A DNA stretch of 64,000 nt from Flaviflexus massiliensis. GTDB taxonomy: Bacteria > Actinomycetota > Actinomycetes > Actinomycetales > Actinomycetaceae. The DNA is taken from positions 1,694,768 to 1,758,767 of the forward strand of contig NZ_LN831058.1 in assembly GCF_001375495.1 (NCBI RefSeq), in the 5' to 3' direction. Both the position numbers and the translations under genes were made by a program. Each line of letters opens with the position of its first letter. Position 1 is the first letter of the stretch. This document shows positions 51,171-60,944 of this stretch, piece after piece. A model generated the notes under the pieces. It had not been told where the DNA came from. It worked only from the letters and a program-made list of their open reading frames with translations, and did not search any database.

Positions 51171-51940
51171 CAGCGGACCTCGATTCCGGCTTCTCGCAGG
51201 CCTTCCTTGACCTGGGAGATCGTGAGGGTGCCGAAGTGGAAGACGGAGGCAGCGAGGACCGCATCGACTCCGATGCGGGCAACGTTGATGAAATCCTCGA
51301 CGGTGCCGGCCCCGCCGGAGGCGATGAGGGGGATTGAGCAGATCTCGCGTACCTGGCTCGTCATGTCCAGGTCGAAGCCCTTCGTGGTGCCGTCGTGGTC
51401 CATGGAGTTGAGCAGGATTTCTCCCACGCCACGATCCTGTGCTTCCCTGACCCAGGCAAGCGCGTCCAGGCCCGCCGAGGTGCGTCCACCGTGCGTTGTT
51501 ACTTCAAAGCCCGAGGGGGCGACACCGCTGGTTTCGGTCCTGCGAGCATCAACCGACAGCACCAGCACCTGGCTACCGAATTGGGTCGCGATCTCGCTGA
51601 GCAGGTCGGGACGAGTGATGGCTGCGGTGTTAACGGAGATCTTGTCGGCCCCCGCCTGGAGTAGGCGAGCAACGTCCTCAACGCTGCGTATGCCTCCCCC
51701 AACGGTCAGGGGAATGAACACCTGTTCGGCGGTCTTTGTCACCACGTCCATCATCGTGCCCCGGTCCTCGACGGATGCGGACACGTCAAGGAACGTCAGT
51801 TCGTCCGCTCCCTCAATGCCGTAGACTCGCGCGAGTTCAACCGGGTCACCGGCGTCGGCCAGGTTTTGGAAATGGACGCCTTTGACGACCCGTCCACCCG
51901 AAACATCGAGACAGGGAATTACGCGCAGTGCAACGCTCAT
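51170..51940 (-). CDS. hisF: imidazole glycerol phosphate synthase subunit HisF
   Basis: The cyclase subunit, which makes IGP and AICAR with ammonia supplied by HisH. I choose ATG 51940 ([21 protein letters not shown]), giving 256 aa; AAGGAG precedes it. The catalytic Asp residues are in IPCLDVSGG (about residue 11) and LVLSVDARR (about 130), with [10 protein letters not shown] and [11 protein letters not shown] as phosphate loops. HisH and HisA are elsewhere. Confidence 0.98.
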   Translation of the reverse strand: MSVALRVIPCLDVSGGRVVKGVHFQNLADAGDPVELARVYGIEGADELTFLDVSASVEDRGTMMDVVTKTAEQVFIPLTVGGGIRSVEDVARLLQAGADKISVNTAAITRPDLLSEIATQFGSQVLVLSVDARRTETSGVAPSGFEVTTHGGRTSAGLDALAWVREAQDRGVGEILLNSMDHDGTTKGFDLDMTSQVREICSIPLIASGGAGTVEDFINVARIGVDAVLAASVFHFGTLTISQVKEGLREAGIEVR

Positions 51941-51973
51941 GTGGTCAGCTCCTTGGAATGGGTTACTCAAGGC

Positions 51974-51979
51974 TAGGAT
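51974..51979 (+). promoter_or_regulatory. -10 box for leaderless P-loop kinase gene
   Basis: TAGGAT lies 7 nt before ATG 51987 and no Shine-Dalgarno is present. TTGGAA at 51953-51958 is a possible -35 with a short 15-bp spacer; it overlaps the hisF RBS on the other strand. Confidence 0.4.
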
Positions 51980-51986
51980 ATCCCCT

Positions 51987-52568
51987 ATGTATCAAGCCCT
52001 TGTCGACCATATCGCGGACTCGCTGTCACAGGCGGGTGGGGAGATGGTGACCGTCACGATCGACGGATTCTCCGGTGCTGGGAAGACGTCCCTCGGTGAG
52101 CGCCTTGTCCGTGAATTCCATGGTAGGGATGTTGCCGTCCTTTTTGTGGAGGTGGAACTGTGGGCAAGAGGCTGGGGCGATCTCGAGGTAGCCGTCCACA
52201 GGGTGAAGGAACTAGCCGAAGAACTCCGTGACGGCCCTGCCACCACGAGGACGTGGAACTGGTGGACAGAGACACTGGAAGAGCCGATCACGCTCTCCCC
52301 CAAACCACTTCTTCTCATTGTCGGATCCGGTTCCGGCCAGATCCCCGCGGACATTGCCGTGTGGCTCGACTGCGACCGGGAAACCCGCCAAGAACGCGTG
52401 TCCGAACGAGACCCCTACGACTGGTCAGAACACTGGGATGAGTGGGAGTCCCAGGAGCTCAGGCTCCTCACCAATCACGACTCTCGGGAGCACGCAACCT
52501 ATCGCTTCTCATGCGAAGGGAACTCCGCAACCCCAACCGATCACCTGTCGCCCGTCCACGAAGCCTAA
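51987..52568 (+). CDS. P-loop NTPase, uridine kinase-like
   Basis: A 193-aa protein with Walker [17 protein letters not shown] at about residues 26-41 and a lid-like [21 protein letters not shown] near 130, similar to uridine/nucleoside kinase-like proteins of actinobacteria. The acidic/Trp-rich segment [10 protein letters not shown] follows. The substrate is unknown. The start at 51987 fits the leaderless promoter; upstream codons overlap hisF. It converges on the Nudix gene with a 12-nt gap. Confidence 0.75.
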   Translation: MYQALVDHIADSLSQAGGEMVTVTIDGFSGAGKTSLGERLVREFHGRDVAVLFVEVELWARGWGDLEVAVHRVKELAEELRDGPATTRTWNWWTETLEEPITLSPKPLLLIVGSGSGQIPADIAVWLDCDRETRQERVSERDPYDWSEHWDEWESQELRLLTNHDSREHATYRFSCEGNSATPTDHLSPVHEA

Positions 52569-52580
52569 CGGATCTCTTCC

Positions 52581-53207
52581 CTATCTCATCCAGGGAGCAT
52601 TCGGTTCCCGCAACTCCCCGTAGCCCGCGAGCGCCGATGCGGCCGACAGGAGCCCGATAATTGTGGTCGCGTTGTGGATGGCACCCGAGTGCGCCAGTTG
52701 CACGGCCTCGGCCAGCGGGATCCATTCGTATTCCATGTCTGCCTCCTCCTCGGTGCGTTCGTATTCGAGGCTTGTTGAGCTGAGATCGCGGGCGAGAAAG
52801 ACGCGGAGGCTTTCCGAAAGACAACCGGGTGAGGAGAACAGGTCAACGAGAACACGCCAGCTTGCGGCATCGAGTGACGCTTCCTCGGCAAGTTCGCGTT
52901 GCGCAGCGGCGAGCGGATCTTCACCGTCCTTGTCAAGAAGCCCGGCCGGGATCTCCCACAGCACCGCTTCGACGGGATGACGGTATTGGCTGAGGAGCAG
53001 AACCTCGGGACCATTGTCTCCTTCGCGCAGTGGAACGATGGCGACAGCCCCGGGGTGTGCGATGTACTCACGCCGGATCGTTTCTTTGTGGCCTTCGAGG
53101 GTGAGATCGTCGGATACGAACGAGAAAACATTGCCTTCGTAAATGGTTTCTCGGTTCACGAGGCTGTGTCTCCGGTGTTTGCGGTCCTGCACGGTGTTCC
53201 CCTTCAT
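52581..53207 (-). CDS. Nudix hydrolase, ADP-ribose pyrophosphatase-like
   Basis: A 208-aa NudF-type hydrolase starting at ATG 53207. The Nudix box is recognisable as EIPAGLLDKDGEDPLAAAQ and RELAEEASLDA at about residues 86-115, with EEASL in place of the more usual EEtG. VVPLRE-like strands and REYIAHPGAVAIV precede it. In Mtb the equivalent gene (Rv1700) lies between xerD and the mctB/recN block, so its position here is consistent with shared ancestry. It probably cleaves ADP-ribose. Confidence 0.9.
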   Translation of the reverse strand: MKGNTVQDRKHRRHSLVNRETIYEGNVFSFVSDDLTLEGHKETIRREYIAHPGAVAIVPLREGDNGPEVLLLSQYRHPVEAVLWEIPAGLLDKDGEDPLAAAQRELAEEASLDAASWRVLVDLFSSPGCLSESLRVFLARDLSSTSLEYERTEEEADMEYEWIPLAEAVQLAHSGAIHNATTIIGLLSAASALAGYGELREPNAPWMR

Positions 53208-53517
53208 TCGTCTCTCTTTAGGTGTTCGGTCCGGGCGCTGGCATCCGTCACCCACATGGTAGTCATGAGCGGGACAGGCAAGCTGTTTCGTTACCTCTTA
53301 ACGCATACCGAACGTGAGCCTTCCCTGCCAGCATGTTCCTGTCCAGCATAGTGCTCGAGGCGCAACATGACCGCGGCAGGTCATTGCCGAAGGTGGGTGA
53401 TTCCAGTATTAGTTAGACCGCATCTCACTCACCAACCCATTGTCGAACATCTGTGCTATCGGTTGATTGAGGCGGGTTTGGGGGCTGATTGTGGCACGTG
53501 GGAGTGCGGATCGGATG
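53208..53517. other. spacer upstream of the Nudix gene
   Basis: A 310-bp gap between the glycosyltransferase stop and the Nudix start. No gene or clear terminator is recognised. The Nudix promoter should lie here, but no strong hexamer pair stands out. Confidence 0.3.
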
Positions 53518-54642
53518 CTAGGTGGCAATGCCCTTCGCTTCGGCAACGATGCGGTAGCGTTCGATCCACTGCCGAGATATATCTGCTGCCTGCGGTTGTT
53601 CCGAGATCCTCGCGTGTGCGGCAGTGGTGAGGGACGTGACCAGCTCGGGTTCGGCGAGCAAACGGCGGACCCCGTGGACCATGGCGGCGATGTCATCAAC
53701 ATCGAAGAGGATTCCGGCTCCTTCAAGGAGGTCCGGGATTCCGCCGGTGCGGGTGGCAATAACTGGCACTTGAGCGGACATGGCCTCCTGCACAGCCAAG
53801 GGCCGGGCTTCCCAAACCGACGGAAGCGCGAACACGTCGGCCGCCGCCAGCCATTTGTCGACATCGTTGCGTTCTCCCGCGAGCACGAGCGGTGCGCGAG
53901 ATGAGATGGCACCCAGTCGCAGCTGGTCGTCGATCGACAGGTCTCCCCTGCCCACCAGTACCCAGGTGACTTCCTCGCGGAGCGCGGTAGCGGCTTCCAG
54001 GGTGCTGAGGACGTTCTTGCGGGGAATGAGGGAGGAGACCGTCAGGACCATGGGCTTGCTTGGGTCGATGTCCCGTCCCGGGCTCGCCACGTCCGACAGG
54101 GTGGCAAAGAGTGCCTTGCGCCGCTGCAGGCGTTCTTTTTCTCCCGGCCGATCATTCCTCAAAAGTTCGGGGACCAGGGGGCTCGGTACGTAGTCGAGCC
54201 AGGTTTTCTTTGCTCCCGCTTCATTCGCGAGCGCCACGAGGTCCGGTGAGGTTCCCGATACCGCATCGGCGAGGCGGATGCCGAAGGAGTCGACACGGGG
54301 CGCCGTGAGCCGTGCCCGACCGTCACTCGTGCGAGCGTGCCACGAAACGATGAATCCTGGCCTGTGCCGTTCGGTCAGCAGGGTTGCCGCGAGCAATCCG
54401 CCGTTATTACCGTGGGCGTGGACGATGTCGGTGGAGCGGACGAGACGGCGGATGAGACGGACCTGGGTTCCCGATAGCCGTGCGGGGATCTCGATCGATG
54501 CCCCCATGTCCCAGCCTGCCAGCACTTCAGCATCGGCTGCGACAACAACGTCATGGCCCGCTAGCCGGAGGTGTTCCGAAAGGGTGGCGACATGCCCTGC
54601 CATGGCTCCATCGCCCGACAGAACAACTTGGACAATGTTCAC
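53518..54642 (-). CDS. GT4-type glycosyltransferase
   Basis: A 374-aa GT-B glycosyltransferase. The N-terminal domain starts NIVQVVLSGDGAMAGHVATL, with AHGNNGGLLAATLL. The C-terminal domain has VSSLIPRKNVLSTLEAA and the donor-binding EX7E-like stretch FALPSVWEARPLAVQEAMSAQVPVIATRTGG, typical of GT4. It overlaps murJ by 4 nt, which suggests it decorates a lipid-linked cell-envelope intermediate. Donor and acceptor are unknown. Confidence 0.9.
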   Translation of the reverse strand: MNIVQVVLSGDGAMAGHVATLSEHLRLAGHDVVVAADAEVLAGWDMGASIEIPARLSGTQVRLIRRLVRSTDIVHAHGNNGGLLAATLLTERHRPGFIVSWHARTSDGRARLTAPRVDSFGIRLADAVSGTSPDLVALANEAGAKKTWLDYVPSPLVPELLRNDRPGEKERLQRRKALFATLSDVASPGRDIDPSKPMVLTVSSLIPRKNVLSTLEAATALREEVTWVLVGRGDLSIDDQLRLGAISSRAPLVLAGERNDVDKWLAAADVFALPSVWEARPLAVQEAMSAQVPVIATRTGGIPDLLEGAGILFDVDDIAAMVHGVRRLLAEPELVTSLTTAAHARISEQPQAADISRQWIERYRIVAEAKGIAT

Positions 54643-56237
54643 AGCACCCCTTTCTCATCATCAACCCATGAGTTCACCTGCCACACGGATCGGCCCGTCA
54701 AGCTAGTGACGATAACGGGTATCGTGGCTGCGCAGAGTGCGCCGACGATGGCGGCTCCGATTGCAATCCCAATACCGTCCCCCAATCCTAGGACGAGATC
54801 GTTTGTGAGACGCCCAAAAAACGCCGAGACCAGCGAAAATGAGACAGCCAATGCTGCGGACTTGCCAAGCCCAGCCGTCACCGCGGACCCGATCTGGGCG
54901 CGGCATGCCCTCACGCCGAGGGCGCCAGCCACCGTCATGCCCACCGAGTTTGCGAGCGCCAACACCACGAGCGTGGACTGCCTGCTGTCCGTCAATGGGA
55001 GTGCCATCAGCACACCTGCGCAGACGATGAGCCAGGCGGTGACGGTGATGCGGAGAACCTGACCGGGAGCCCCTATCGCGTAGAGAACACGTGAAGTGTG
55101 GTAGAGGAGAGAGTATCCAATGACGCCGGCTGACAGGATCGTGACAATCAGGTCCAGCTCGGGCATGTCGTACACCACCGTGAAGATCACTTCCGCCGCC
55201 GGTGCAATCGCCGCCAAGACAGCACTACCAATGGCGGAGGTAGTGACGATGAGACGGATCGAACCCGACGTGAGTTTTTCCAGGCCGGGCCGGTCCGGCA
55301 GTGCGGCGCGTTCGGAAATACGTGGGAAGAGTGCCGTCGCAATCGGCACCGCGAGGATCGCGTACGGCAGGAAGTAGAGGGCCTGAGCGTATTTGAAGAT
55401 CGGGTAGGTACCTTCACCGCCGACATTGTTGGCCACGACCATGATGAGGACGATCGCTGTCTGCTGGGCTATGAGCCCGCCAAAGCCAGCCGATGCCATC
55501 TTGAGGGCCGTACGACCCAGGCCGTTGGGGAAACGGAATGTGGGGCGCAGGCGAGCCATGCGCATGACGCCGATGGCTTGCGGCAGGGTGAAGGCCACGA
55601 CGCCACCGGTGGTACCCCACCCCAGCCACATGAGTGCCCCGGTCGGAACCTGCGTCGGGTCCGTCAGGTCCCGCCCTCCACTCAACCAGTACATGACGAA
55701 CGCACCGATGACGACAACGGAGGACAGCATGGGTGCCAGCGCTGGCAGAACAAACCTGTGGTGGGCCTGCAAGATACCACTCAGCACGACGGACATGCCG
55801 TACATCGGCACCTGAATCGCAAAGATTGTCAGCAGGGTGGAGGCAAGGTCCTGGACATCCGGATCCCGACCGCCCAGAAGTGCCCCCGCCACGGGGCCCG
55901 AGAGTAGGACAACGGCAAGTGCGATGGGAATACCGAGTCCAAGCACCCAGGTTAGGAGGCCCGAAGCGATCCTATTCGCCTCGTCAGTATCCTGGCGTGC
56001 GATCGCCCGCGACAAGAGAGGAACCACCACGCCCGCGAGCGCACCACCCGCCGCCACCTCAAACAGGACGTTTGGAACGTTATTTGCGGTCGAGTAGGCG
56101 TCAGCGATCGGTGTAGCGCCGAGCACCCAGGACTCGGCAACGGTCCGACCAAATCCCACCACCCGTGACAGGAGGGTGAGAATGGCAATGACGCCGGCTG
56201 CTCCCGCGACCGACGCCAACAGTCCCCGCTTCGCCAT
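54639..56237 (-). CDS. murJ: MurJ/MviN-family lipid flippase
   Basis: A 532-aa membrane protein with about 14 helices. The N-terminal motifs LTLLSRVVGFGRTVAESWVLG and ADAYSTANNVPNVLFEVAAGGAL match MurJ, as does YFLPYAILAVPIATALFPRIS near residue 290. It is a plain MurJ without the pseudokinase tail of the mycobacterial MviN, so it may be a paralogue for another undecaprenyl-linked glycan. It overlaps both neighbours (4 nt and 1 nt). Confidence 0.93.
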   Translation of the reverse strand: MAKRGLLASVAGAAGVIAILTLLSRVVGFGRTVAESWVLGATPIADAYSTANNVPNVLFEVAAGGALAGVVVPLLSRAIARQDTDEANRIASGLLTWVLGLGIPIALAVVLLSGPVAGALLGGRDPDVQDLASTLLTIFAIQVPMYGMSVVLSGILQAHHRFVLPALAPMLSSVVVIGAFVMYWLSGGRDLTDPTQVPTGALMWLGWGTTGGVVAFTLPQAIGVMRMARLRPTFRFPNGLGRTALKMASAGFGGLIAQQTAIVLIMVVANNVGGEGTYPIFKYAQALYFLPYAILAVPIATALFPRISERAALPDRPGLEKLTSGSIRLIVTTSAIGSAVLAAIAPAAEVIFTVVYDMPELDLIVTILSAGVIGYSLLYHTSRVLYAIGAPGQVLRITVTAWLIVCAGVLMALPLTDSRQSTLVVLALANSVGMTVAGALGVRACRAQIGSAVTAGLGKSAALAVSFSLVSAFFGRLTNDLVLGLGDGIGIAIGAAIVGALCAATIPVIVTSLTGRSVWQVNSWVDDEKGVL

Positions 56238-57046
56238 TATCGTCCCCAGCGGTCCACGGCAGACAGTATTCGATTCGATTCGATGACGCGGCTGAAAGAC
56301 ACCTTCTCCGACGCCAGAATAAGACCGACCGTGCCTGCGGCTGCGAGCAGCCGGACCGCACGCGAGGGATGGGAGGCAGCGGCAACCCCGATGACAGCGC
56401 CCACGGCGTTCGCACCCAGATCACCGAGCATGGTCTTGCCGGCAAGATCGGATGGCAGGGCCCCGGCCACCGTGCCAGTCACGCCCGAAAGAAGCGGCCG
56501 AACATCACCATGACCAGGTGCAACAAGAATGGAGAGAGCGGTCGCGGCCTTGAGTGCCCGGCCGGGACGTAGGTCGAGCAGGTTGAGGAGATTGGCGCTG
56601 CCCGCAATAGCAACTACGCGGATCACCCAGTCGGCCACCTCGACCGGGGCACTGGAATTCTGATCTTTCCCATCTCGCAGGACAAGGGCAGATATTCCGG
56701 CACCTGTACCGATGATGCCGATCTTCAATACCCCGGTCGTGACCTGCCCGTTCGCTAACGCACTGAGGTGTCCCGAGAGTCCTTTGGCGGTGGCAAAGTC
56801 CTGCTCGCGATGATCGTCAATATGTCCGGCAAGTGCGCCGCTCGCTCCCGCAATCGCACCCGCCGTGCCCATGCGGCCGGGGGTGAGTAGTGACGCACTA
56901 ACAACTCCGGCTGCCACGTTGAGCCCACCGCAGAGCGACACGGGTTCTCCGCGAAAGTTCGTCCTTTGCCAGGAAGGTGAGGCAGGGGACGGCAGGTGGC
57001 GGGTAGAAAAGCCGGCAAGAACCCGGAGAATGTTGGTGCCGATCAT
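56237..57046 (-). CDS. MraY/WecA-like undecaprenyl-phosphate sugar-phosphate transferase-related protein
   Basis: A 269-aa membrane protein of the Glyco_transf_4 (MraY/WecA) type. GHIDDHREQDFATAKGLSGHL, near residue 72, corresponds to the DDxxK-type first acidic motif. NLLNLLDLRPGRALK, near 156, is the counterpart of N-L-x-D-G-x-D-G but lacks the second Asp. MLGDLGANAVGAVIG, near 206, matches the GDxGS loop. The HxHHxxE loop is not seen and the protein is shorter than MraY. Catalysis is therefore plausible but unproven. The start overlaps the steB stop by 4 nt. Confidence 0.7.
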   Translation of the reverse strand: MIGTNILRVLAGFSTRHLPSPASPSWQRTNFRGEPVSLCGGLNVAAGVVSASLLTPGRMGTAGAIAGASGALAGHIDDHREQDFATAKGLSGHLSALANGQVTTGVLKIGIIGTGAGISALVLRDGKDQNSSAPVEVADWVIRVVAIAGSANLLNLLDLRPGRALKAATALSILVAPGHGDVRPLLSGVTGTVAGALPSDLAGKTMLGDLGANAVGAVIGVAAASHPSRAVRLLAAAGTVGLILASEKVSFSRVIESNRILSAVDRWGR

Positions 57047-58062
57047 GGTGTGGCCGGATCTGTTTCTTCCGTACCGTCCGTGCCCGCGTCGGTCGGATCC
57101 GTGCTATCCGGGTTGGCGGGATCGGTCCCTGTCCCCTCATCGACAGGTACCTCCGAGACTGCCTGGATGGGCATCGGGGAACCGAGAACGGTTTCCGCTC
57201 CCTCAGCCATTCCCCACGCCACCGCGTTCCCCGAGATCTCTTGCGTGAGAGCGAAAGGAACGTTGATGAGCGCGGTCGCATCCATCGGTGAATCCACGGT
57301 CGAGACGCTCCCCTCACCGCGGAGCGTGGCGAGCAGAGTGCCGGCCTGACCATCGGCGCTGTAGACGGCCGGTAGCTCGATTGCACTAAAGAATTCAGCA
57401 CCGTTGGCGATGATCGCGTCGCGGTTCGTGTCGGGTTCTTCGGGGATCTCGTCGGCTGTGACACCAAGGAACAGGATCGCATCGGCCGGTGCCGTCACCG
57501 GATCAACAACCTCGATGAGAGCATTGTCGGAGGACTGGTAGACCTCCAGCAGCGTGCTTGCCGACTGGTCCGTGCCTGTCAGAATAAGCTCCAGGCCCCT
57601 GACGAGGGTACCCATGGGGTTGTCTGCGGGCTCCACGTAGGTATCGAGCTGGCCGGACAGTGCGGTGCGGTAGCTGGCGCCGCTTTCGGAGAAGAACTCT
57701 TCGGTGACCCGCAGCGTGCCCGTGACGCTCGCACCGGCGGCCTCGAGATTCTCACGGTGGGTAGCGATCGCATCGTCGCCCGCTCCCGGAAGCGCCACGA
57801 TCGTCACGTTCTGTCCCTCGAGCGTGCCTGCGATAACGTCCTCGGACAGGATTTCCATTCCCTCACGGTAGGCATCCGATTCGCGCTGCGATTCTTCTGC
57901 CTGGGCCCACGCCTCATTTCGTGAGTCGCGTAGCGAGTCAACCTGGTCGGTCAAGACAGACCCGATGGAGTTTTGCAGGGGGCCTGCCCCGAGGATCACG
58001 CCGATCCCGAGCGCCATAAACACCGCGATCAGTGAGACAAGGTGGTACCGAAAATCAACCAT
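57043..58062 (-). CDS. steB: SteB / MctB-like (Rv1698 family, DUF3186) membrane-anchored protein
   Basis: A 339-aa protein with one N-terminal TM helix (VSLIAVFMALGIGVILGAG, residues 9-27), a coiled-coil-like segment (DQVDSLRDSRNEAWAQAEESQ) and a large extracytoplasmic domain, ending in an Asp/Thr-rich tail. MVDFRYHLVSLIAVF is the hallmark of the Rv1698 family, often annotated as copper transporter MctB. The next gene is steA, and in corynebacteria the SteA-SteB pair controls septal peptidoglycan cleavage, which fits this context better than copper export. Confidence 0.9.
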   Translation of the reverse strand: MVDFRYHLVSLIAVFMALGIGVILGAGPLQNSIGSVLTDQVDSLRDSRNEAWAQAEESQRESDAYREGMEILSEDVIAGTLEGQNVTIVALPGAGDDAIATHRENLEAAGASVTGTLRVTEEFFSESGASYRTALSGQLDTYVEPADNPMGTLVRGLELILTGTDQSASTLLEVYQSSDNALIEVVDPVTAPADAILFLGVTADEIPEEPDTNRDAIIANGAEFFSAIELPAVYSADGQAGTLLATLRGEGSVSTVDSPMDATALINVPFALTQEISGNAVAWGMAEGAETVLGSPMPIQAVSEVPVDEGTGTDPANPDSTDPTDAGTDGTEETDPATP

Positions 58063-58075
58063 GACGTACTCTCAA

Positions 58076-59257
58076 TCAACCAAATATTCCGGTTATGTTA
58101 TTCCACACGTCCGAGAACCACGCTTGCACGAGGCTCCACAGCGCCTGTCCCACATCCGTTGTCGTGATTGCCGCAATCATGGCGAACACTCCCGCCAAAA
58201 CGAGCGCAACAAGCTGCCAGGAGGAGATCCTGGACTGGTAGAGCTGGGAGGCTCCCTTCGCATCGATGAGCCGGCCACCAACCTTGAGGCGGGTGAGGAA
58301 CGTTGAGGCCATGCCTTCACGTCCCTTATCTAAGAATTCAACCAGGGAAGAGTGTGTCCCGACGGCAACAATAATCTTTGCGCCCTTCGAGTCTGCCAGA
58401 ATCATTGCGGCATCCTCACTCGTGCCGGTCATCGGAAACACGACGTAGGGCACACCGAGTTCCTCAACGCGTTTAACGCCGGGGGCCCGCCCGTCACGGT
58501 ACGCATGAACGATGACCTCCGCCCCGCATGCCAGCGCACGATCCGACACCGAATCCATGTCACCCACGATGACATCGGGGACGAGACCGAGCTCAAGCAT
58601 GGCATCCGCTCCCCCATCAACCCCCACGAGGATCGGGCGATAGTCGCGAATGTAGGCACGCAGCGAGTTCAGGTCGTCCTTGTAGTGATAGCCGCGCACC
58701 ACAATGAGAACCTGGCGATCATCAAACTCGGTCCGCACATCCGGAATACCAACGGAGTTGAGGATGAGGTCGTGTTCTCGCTCCAGGTACTCCATCGTGT
58801 TGTGAGCAAACGCTGATAGCTGGGTCGAGACCCCTGCCCGGGCTTCTTCCATCGCCAATTCGTTCAGGTCCGAGGTTTGCCACACACCTTCGGCAACGAG
58901 TTCGGATCCACGATAGACGGAACCGTCCTCCTCAATATGAATGCTTGTCCCTTCGGCAACATCCATGATCTGTGAACCCAGGTCGTCAATGAGGGGGATG
59001 CCGGCGGCGAGCAGGATACCCGGCCCCATATTCGGGTACCGTCCCGAGGTGGACTTGGCAGCATTCAAGACCGCGACCGGTTCGCACGCAACGAGAGCCT
59101 CGGCGGAAACCCGGTCAATATCTTCGTGGTCGATGATGGCGACCTCACCTACGGTGAGGCGCTTTGTCAACCGCTTCGTGCGGGAATCCACCTTCGCGTA
59201 CCCACCGAGCTGGTCCGGCTCGGTGGGTTTACCTCGGCGACGTAAGTTCCATTTCAC
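58076..59257 (-). CDS. steA: SteA, thiamine pyrophosphokinase-like septation protein
   Basis: A 393-aa protein starting at GTG 59257 (VKWNLRRRGKPTEPDQLGG), 4 nt after the recN stop. The middle contains a TPK-like fold with VGVDGGADAMLELGLVPDVIVGDMDSVSD near residues 235-263. A C-terminal TM helix (WQLVALVLAGVFAMIAAI) and a short extracytoplasmic tail follow. The Rv1697 family has no demonstrated TPK activity, and its members act with SteB in septation. The recN-steA-steB order is conserved. Confidence 0.93.
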   Translation of the reverse strand: MKWNLRRRGKPTEPDQLGGYAKVDSRTKRLTKRLTVGEVAIIDHEDIDRVSAEALVACEPVAVLNAAKSTSGRYPNMGPGILLAAGIPLIDDLGSQIMDVAEGTSIHIEEDGSVYRGSELVAEGVWQTSDLNELAMEEARAGVSTQLSAFAHNTMEYLEREHDLILNSVGIPDVRTEFDDRQVLIVVRGYHYKDDLNSLRAYIRDYRPILVGVDGGADAMLELGLVPDVIVGDMDSVSDRALACGAEVIVHAYRDGRAPGVKRVEELGVPYVVFPMTGTSEDAAMILADSKGAKIIVAVGTHSSLVEFLDKGREGMASTFLTRLKVGGRLIDAKGASQLYQSRISSWQLVALVLAGVFAMIAAITTTDVGQALWSLVQAWFSDVWNNITGIFG

Positions 59258-59261
59258 GGCT

Positions 59262-60944
59262 CTATCGTCCCACGGTCGACTCTGAAAGGAGATCAGCGGC
59301 ATGTCGACGGGCCGAATCCAAATCCGCTGATCCGGACAGCATCCGTGCGAGCTCGTTGACCCGTTCTTCACCGGCAACAGCCCGAACCCTGGTCGCCTTC
59401 TCCCCTCGCGTCACCACCACCTGATGGTCCGCAAAGGACGCAACCTGCGCCAGGTGGGTGACGACAATCACCTGAGCGTGTGCAGCAAGATCAGCCAATC
59501 GGGCTCCGATTGCCTTGGCCGAATCACCGCCCACGCCAGCATCGATCTCATCAAACACAAACGTAGGAGGGCTTTGGGGCGAAAGTTTGGCAAGCACAAG
59601 TTCGATGGCGAGCATGATGCGGGAGAGCTCACCGCCGGAGGCAGACTGGGAGAGCGGAACCTTCGCCGCGTGGGAATCGGGTTTGAACATGAACGTCACG
59701 CGGTCCATGCCATCCGCTCGCGGCTCAATCTCCTCCACATCAATCGCGATCTCAGCTCGTCCCAGAGCCAACTGGGTCAGTTCTTCATTGACGCTAGAAG
59801 CGAGCAGTGTAGCGGCGCGACCCCGCACCTTGGACAGTGCGCGTCCCAGATCCTCGACCCGTGCACGTGCTCGCTCGACGTCTTCCTCCAGCTGTGCCTG
59901 GCGCGATTCGGGATCATCGAGGGCGGAAAGGATTTCACGTGCCTTCTCGGCTTCGACAAGAGCCTCATCGACTGGCATACCCAACTTCCGCGACAGGGAA
60001 CGCAGCTTCGCTCGGCGCGCATGAAGATCGTTGAGGGACTCACCAGTTTCGAGGGATGCCAGCAAGTCTCCCACCACGTGGGTGAGATCCCGGAGCTCAG
60101 CTTCGACCGCTTCCGCTCTCTTGGCAACATCGTCGGCGCCGGGTTCTTTCACCCCGACCATGCTCCCGACAATCCTGCCAACGAGGTCGGTTGCCCCGGG
60201 CATCATCTCCCCATCCCCCGACAGGGCACCGAGGGAGGTCGCGAGGGCTGCGCGGGTTTCTTCGATCGAGTCGAGCCGTTCAATTCGCTCGCGTAGCGAA
60301 TCCTCTTCTCCCTGTTCGGGTTCGACCTCGTCAACCGCCTCGACGAGCGCTGTCAAGGCAAGGCGCTGTGCAGCAGCGTCACGAGCTGACGCCAAAAACT
60401 CTTCCAACGCGGTCTGGGACGCACGGTACTTGGACCAGGCCTCCCAGTAGGCGTTGAGCGCCACCTGCGCTTCGTCTCCCCCGGCACTATCGAGAGCATC
60501 AAGCTGCGCCGAGGAAGAGCGGAGCCTCATCTGCTCGGACTGGCCGTGAATGGTGACGAGCCGGCCACCCATTTCCCCCAGCGTCGTCCGTGGTACCGTG
60601 CGGCCACCGATATAGCATCGGGACCTGCCTTCGGCGGGAACATGGCGGGACACAGTCACGATAGCAACGTCATCTTCACGGTCGACTCCGGCACCGGTCT
60701 GTTCAATGCTGGCAACGAGATCACTCGTTTCGGGTACCTCGAACACGCCGTCGACGACCGTCCGCTCGGCACCTAGACGGACCTTCTTTACATCGGCCTG
60801 CTGACCAAGGAGCAATCCGAGAGAGTTGAGGAGCATGGTTTTACCGGCACCGGTCTCACCGGTAATCGCGGTAAAACCGGCAGAGAATCCGATGGTCGCT
60901 TCCTCAATAACCCCCAGGTTTTCGATCTTCACCTCGGAGATCAC
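59262..60944 (-). CDS. recN: DNA repair protein RecN
   Basis: An SMC-like ATPase in double-strand break repair. Walker A TGETGAGKTMLLNSL is at residues 29-43, a long coiled coil occupies the middle, and SASGGELSRIMLAIELVL (signature) with TFVFDEIDAGVGG (Walker B) lie near residues 440-480. The length is 560 aa. It overlaps nadK by 4 nt. The tlyA-nadK-recN order is standard in Gram-positives. Confidence 0.97.
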   Translation of the reverse strand: MISEVKIENLGVIEEATIGFSAGFTAITGETGAGKTMLLNSLGLLLGQQADVKKVRLGAERTVVDGVFEVPETSDLVASIEQTGAGVDREDDVAIVTVSRHVPAEGRSRCYIGGRTVPRTTLGEMGGRLVTIHGQSEQMRLRSSSAQLDALDSAGGDEAQVALNAYWEAWSKYRASQTALEEFLASARDAAAQRLALTALVEAVDEVEPEQGEEDSLRERIERLDSIEETRAALATSLGALSGDGEMMPGATDLVGRIVGSMVGVKEPGADDVAKRAEAVEAELRDLTHVVGDLLASLETGESLNDLHARRAKLRSLSRKLGMPVDEALVEAEKAREILSALDDPESRQAQLEEDVERARARVEDLGRALSKVRGRAATLLASSVNEELTQLALGRAEIAIDVEEIEPRADGMDRVTFMFKPDSHAAKVPLSQSASGGELSRIMLAIELVLAKLSPQSPPTFVFDEIDAGVGGDSAKAIGARLADLAAHAQVIVVTHLAQVASFADHQVVVTRGEKATRVRAVAGEERVNELARMLSGSADLDSARRHAADLLSESTVGR

